Source: Epiperipatus broadwayi (lineage: Eukaryota; Onychophora; Udeonychophora; Euonychophora; Peripatidae). Taken from it: 64,000 nt of DNA. The first letter of the stretch is position 1. Every line of letters starts with the position of its first letter. The notes under the pieces are model-generated. The model saw nothing but the letters and a program-made list of their open reading frames with translations. It ran no database searches and was not told the origin of the DNA. Shown here piece by piece: positions 60,820 through 64,000 of the stretch. The translations under genes were made by a program, and so were the position numbers. The stretch lies in assembly GCA_028023455.1 (NCBI GenBank), contig JAQFVV010000013.1, positions 12,502,579 to 12,566,578 of the forward strand, written 5' to 3'.

Positions 60820-62698
60820 ATGTCGGATTCAAAGAAAAAATATAGACAGTACAATCAGTCACTTACAAACAAAACACTATCAATATACCTCATTTGCCAA
60901 AAAGTTTTCTCCAACGAAATGATGAAACCTTTACAATTATAAGAACATTTGATTAAAATCCATTCTGATAGAAAAAGTAAAGATTTATCCTACTTTCACT
61001 CATTCAAAGATCAATATTCAAGACATCCAACTTTGCTTGTTATGTTTTCAGTGACAGCAAAACAAAACAATTATTACTAAATCAGGATAACTGCACACTA
61101 TTGGTGAAGAATTGATACAACTGTCTGTGAGGTTCTGCGCACTGTGCTGTGCAAACCAGCATCTGATACAATTTTTAAAAATCTCATTAAGCAATAATAC
61201 AGTACAACAGAGATGAATCAATGAAAGCCCAGGATGTAGATAGTTTGTTATATAAGTTTCTGAAGAGCAGTGAATTTTCTTTGCAACTTGACAAATCAAC
61301 CTTACCAAACAATGAGGCTTTACTTTTAGCATTTATTCACTTTATAAAGGATAAAAAAATGTGCCAAGAACTATTATTTGCAAGACAATTAAAAATGGAT
61401 ACAAAAGGAAAATGTATATTTAACATATTAAAATGCTATTTTACAAAAAAAAAAGATATTCCTTTGAAAAATATATTGCCAGTTGCTAGTGATGGTTAGA
61501 TGCTACTGTGGATTTTGTCCACATTTGAAAAAGGCAGTACCAAATATAGTCACCATACATTGTGTGATTTACCGACATTTGGTGGCAAAAAACCTGAGTG
61601 ACTGCATTCATGGCTTCCTACAGTATTTACAGCAGTTAACAAGATAACAATCAATGCTCTCAATGACAGATTGTTTGGAGAGTTTTGTGATGAAAATGAC
61701 AAAGATTTCTTCATTTACTATTGCACATAGAAGTTTGTTGGTGATCCAAAGGTATGTCTAAAATAATTTTTTTAGCTCTTTGACTCTAGAGTTTTTAAAT
61801 ACAAAGATGATTCATTAAGAAATTTAATCAAGATTAAGAATGGTATAGCTAACATGACAGATTTGTTTAATAAATTTAATGAAATAAATTTACAGCTGCA
61901 AGAAGATGTAAATTTGATCAAAGCAAAGACAACTCTTTCTGCATTCATGTCAAAACTTGCCTTGTACAAACAAGCCATAAGCCAGAAACTAGTCTGGGGA
62001 TATTGGATGAGTAGGCACTAGATGGGGATTTTATGCACAAGCCTTCTGGCATCCACTGATTATTCTAGCTTGCTGTGTGTGGCAATATAAATAGTGAGTT
62101 TTGCCTGTTTTAACAACAGTTATACACAAGCATAAGAGGTGATCATGTGATGTTTATTGGCTTATACAAACAAAATGAAGGCTGAAGAGAATTACCAGTT
62201 TCCAAATCTTCCCTCAGTGGCAATAAATGATGATGACATTCTGGTACACACTGAGCATTTGAAAGAACTTCAAGAAGATTCATGAACTGATTTCAGGGCA
62301 TCCTCAATAGTTTATTCCAGATTGGGTTCTAGAAACTTCCTCAAATGAACATCAGCAGAATTGTTGCTGCAGAAGTTGAAAGAATTTTTCAAATAAAGGA
62401 AGAGTTGAAATTGAAATTAAAAAATGGATGTCAAAAATTTTGGTTTCAAAAACAAATCCCAATATTATATTCAGTTTTATGGGCTGCAGCAAAGAAATTC
62501 TTCATTGTATTCCCATCACCATATTTAGTCAAAAGGGGATTTAGCATAGTTACCAATCTATTGTCCAAAAAAAAAAAAAAAAACAGATTGTTAATAGTGC
62601 AACATAGTAAATTAAGACTGCTGATGACAAAAATAGCACCAAATATTGATAAAGTAGTGTCATCACACCAACCTGAATCCTCTAATAATATTATATAG
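60820..62698 (+). pseudogene. hAT transposase, ZBED5/FAM200-like, broken
   Basis: The reading starts at ATG 60820 (MSDSKKKYRQYNQSL), followed by a degenerate BED-finger-like part (ICQKVFSNEMMKPL...HLIKIHS, first cysteine lost). The frame at 61221-61499 contains FSLQLDKSTLPNNEALL, matching the LDEST(D) box with the first catalytic aspartate, and ends near the ASDG that corresponds to the second aspartate box. After frameshifts, DLFNKFNEINLQLQEDVN (about 61860) and TLSAFMSKLALYKQ (61940) follow. A short repeat interrupts at 61974-62164. The C-terminal dimerisation region (62345-62698) contains ALYSVLWAAAKKFF-like residues, YLVKRGFS and NLLSKK. Many stops and frameshifts make it nonfunctional. 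Confidence 0.88.
61974..62164 (+). repeat. Short interspersed repeat with TSD, fullest copy
   Basis: A 191-bp insertion in the hAT transposase frame, flanked by the 9-bp direct repeat TACAAACAA (61965-61973, 62165-62173). The internal order is CCAGAAACTAGTCTGGGGAT, ATTGGATGAGTAGGCACTAG, ATGGGGATTTTATGCACAAG, CATCCACTGATTATTCTAGC, a GTGTGGCAATATAAATAG part and GAGGTGATCATGTGATGTTT. Short outer inverted bases (TAAGCCA / TGGCTTA) exist. No pol III boxes or poly-A tail are obvious. It may therefore be a small hAT-type MITE rather than a SINE. Related copies lie at 9.6-9.9, 37.2, 47.6 and 50.4 kb. Confidence 0.82.
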
Positions 62699-62878
62699 CT
62701 GCATTTTTGATTTTTTGTTTATTCTACATTGAGTAAGACATCAGTATTGTTAAATTCCTATAATAAATACATCAAAAAAAATCTTTGTTTTGTAAGGTGG
62801 ATGCTGATTGAATTACTATTTGAAAAGATGGGTTCTGATCTTTTTTTTTTTAAAAAAAAAAAAGGCTGGGAACCTCTG

Positions 62879-63652
62879 ATTTAACTTATCCCGATTTTGC
62901 AGATAACATATTTTGCAAATAATGCTGTAGAGCATTAGGAAATAATACAAGAGTTGTCAGATGAAATTAAGATTAAAGGTAAATGTTAAAAAGACTAAAA
63001 TAATGTTCAATGGATTTTCTCACAAGAAAATAAGGGTTGTAAATGATGAGTAAGAAGTTAACAACTACAAATATCTTGGTCAGATTATTACTACAGATGA
63101 AAGCATAATGGATGAAATTAATCAAAATTAAACTTGGTTGGAATACTTTTAGCAGAAATAATTTAACATTAAAAGGAAATATGCCTATATGTTTGAAAAG
63201 AGAGGGTTTTAATAAATATATATTATCAGTTTTCACTTATGGATCTGACCCTTGGACACTTAACAGAAGAACAATATAGAGACTTCAGATCACTCAATGA
63301 AGTATGGACAGATGCATGATAGGAGTAATAAGTGTAATAAGAAGAGATCAAACATGAAACACATGAATGAAAGAACAAACGTTACTGATATCAGTGAAAG
63401 AATTAAGAGGCTCAAGTAGAGTTGGGCTGAACATATTGCTAGAAGAAATGATAATAGATGGATAGTTGAAATCTTAAAATGGATTCCAAAAGATTGTAAA
63501 AGACCTAGAAAGAGACCACATGGGAGATGGATGGATAAAATAAGGAAGTGTGTGCTGATATGGAGAAGAAAGACTAGAGATTAGAAAATATGGATTGAAC
63601 TTGGAAATTTTCATCCTACAGTGAATCGATAATGATTGAAAATGATGATAAT
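62879..63652 (+). pseudogene. RTE-type LINE, 3' portion
   Basis: This continues the LINE of 57760-59620 after the hAT insertion. It starts in the catalytic region (FADNIFCK, where FADD is expected) and follows with VKKTKIMFNGF-type residues and NYKYLGQIITTDESIMDEI across a frame change (about 63060). LGWNTFSRNNLTLKGNMPIC then leads to the C-terminal IERIKRLK.NWAEHIA-type signature and a KRPRKRPHGRWMDK-like stretch (63480-63540). It ends in the common tail TGAAAATGATGATAAT near 63652. Several stops make it inactive. Confidence 0.88.
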
Positions 63653-64000
63653 ATTCATTAATTTTTTTTCTTATGTTTCGATTATATTATATGATCATTT
63701 TCAAGGGAAAATATAAAAGAATAATCTTTAAAAACAGATATACAAAATATGGTAGTAATGTAGAAAGAAAAAAGTACATGAATATATTGAAATAAAAAAA
63801 AAAAACAGTTCATAAAAAATAAAACAAGACTGAATATGCAAATTTGATTTATCTTTTATATATTGAAATTAATGATTCAAATTTGTAAAGAAAATGATAG
63901 AATACTTATTAGTAGCAGGCTAATGTACTAACTGTTACACCATAAGAACTTTCAATATATACTTGAGTTTTATTATTATAAAAGTGTAAGTTTAATTTAT
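63653..64000. other. AT-rich end of window
   Basis: No gene is seen. On the minus strand, 63893-63955 contains ATGGTGTAACAGTTAGTAC, which resembles the A-box half of a tRNA (Gln/Glu type). The B box is degraded, so it is probably a tRNA-derived repeat fragment. Confidence 0.45.

Larger units (their letters stand above)
59621..62878 (+). mobile_element. hAT transposon inserted in the RTE LINE
   Basis: A 3,258-bp element. The target-site duplication is 8 bp with one mismatch (ATTTAAAT at 59613-59620, ATTTAACT at 62879-62886), as is usual for hAT. Terminal repeats are short and imperfect: the left end is CTTTGTTTCCCAATGG and the right end, reverse complemented, is CAGAGGTTCCCAGCC, close to the CAG.GGTTCCCAA.C style of ZBED5-type hAT ends. 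Removing the insert restores the LINE reading into its FAD(D/N) box. Inside are a tRNA-like sequence, a tandem duplication and the transposase pseudogene. Confidence 0.9.

Noticed and set aside
60820-62698. Functional host gene of the ZBED5/FAM200 type
   Set aside because: Many stops and frameshifts, an interrupting repeat, and location between hAT ends with a TSD show it is a dead transposon copy.

Overview
This is a piece of a eukaryotic, almost certainly invertebrate animal genome. It is strongly AT-rich, full of homopolymer runs and mobile-element remains, and has very little protein-coding sequence. Nothing bacterial is present: no operons and no compact gene runs. The phylum cannot be fixed from the sequence. 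RTE-type LINEs, ZBED5-like hAT elements and very long introns would fit a chelicerate or other arthropod, or a mollusc.

The only host gene I can support is on the minus strand. Three exons (53901-54054, 41123-41273, 19568-19713) have canonical GT/AG boundaries and join in phase. Together they encode a basic/acidic segment that reads as the C-terminal half of Rsf1 (remodeling and spacing factor 1, the ISWI partner). The introns between them are about 12.6 kb and 21.4 kb. Upstream exons (DDT/WHIM, PHD finger) should lie beyond 64 kb, and the last exon or exons lie below 19.5 kb, in sequence I could not resolve or outside the window.

Almost everything else is mobile DNA. From left to right: a pogo/Tc1-like MITE (608-1497); a 1.67-kb terminal-inverted-repeat (TIR) element (1758-3427); a 5.1-kb pogo/Tigger-like TIR element (3562-8708) holding smaller palindromic insertions; a head-to-head pair of a short interspersed repeat (9.6-9.9 kb); two more TIR elements (13000-14054, 14862-16416); the last visible Rsf1 exon; a 5'-truncated RTE copy with a 13-bp target-site duplication (TSD) at 21.4 kb; and a 7.5-kb near-perfect palindrome (25260-32791) in the long intron, whose right arm alone carries a second copy of the pogo-like MITE. 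Then come a fourth TIR element (33103-34800), small hairpin MITEs, a decayed LTR-retrotransposon gag (45.3-47.2 kb), a minus-strand RTE LINE (50.7-52.6 kb) and, at the right end, a nested cluster. In that cluster an RTE LINE was split by a hAT element, which was in turn split by the short interspersed repeat.

The most unusual item is a group of four TIR elements (1758-3427, 13000-14054, 14862-16416, 33103-34800). All begin 5'-GGT and are flanked by 8-bp direct repeats, one pair of them decayed. They share a subterminal GATGGCG-like motif and a GC-richer left third, and end in an A-rich right half, built of internal repeats in three of the four. They have no recognisable transposase and their superfamily is unclear.
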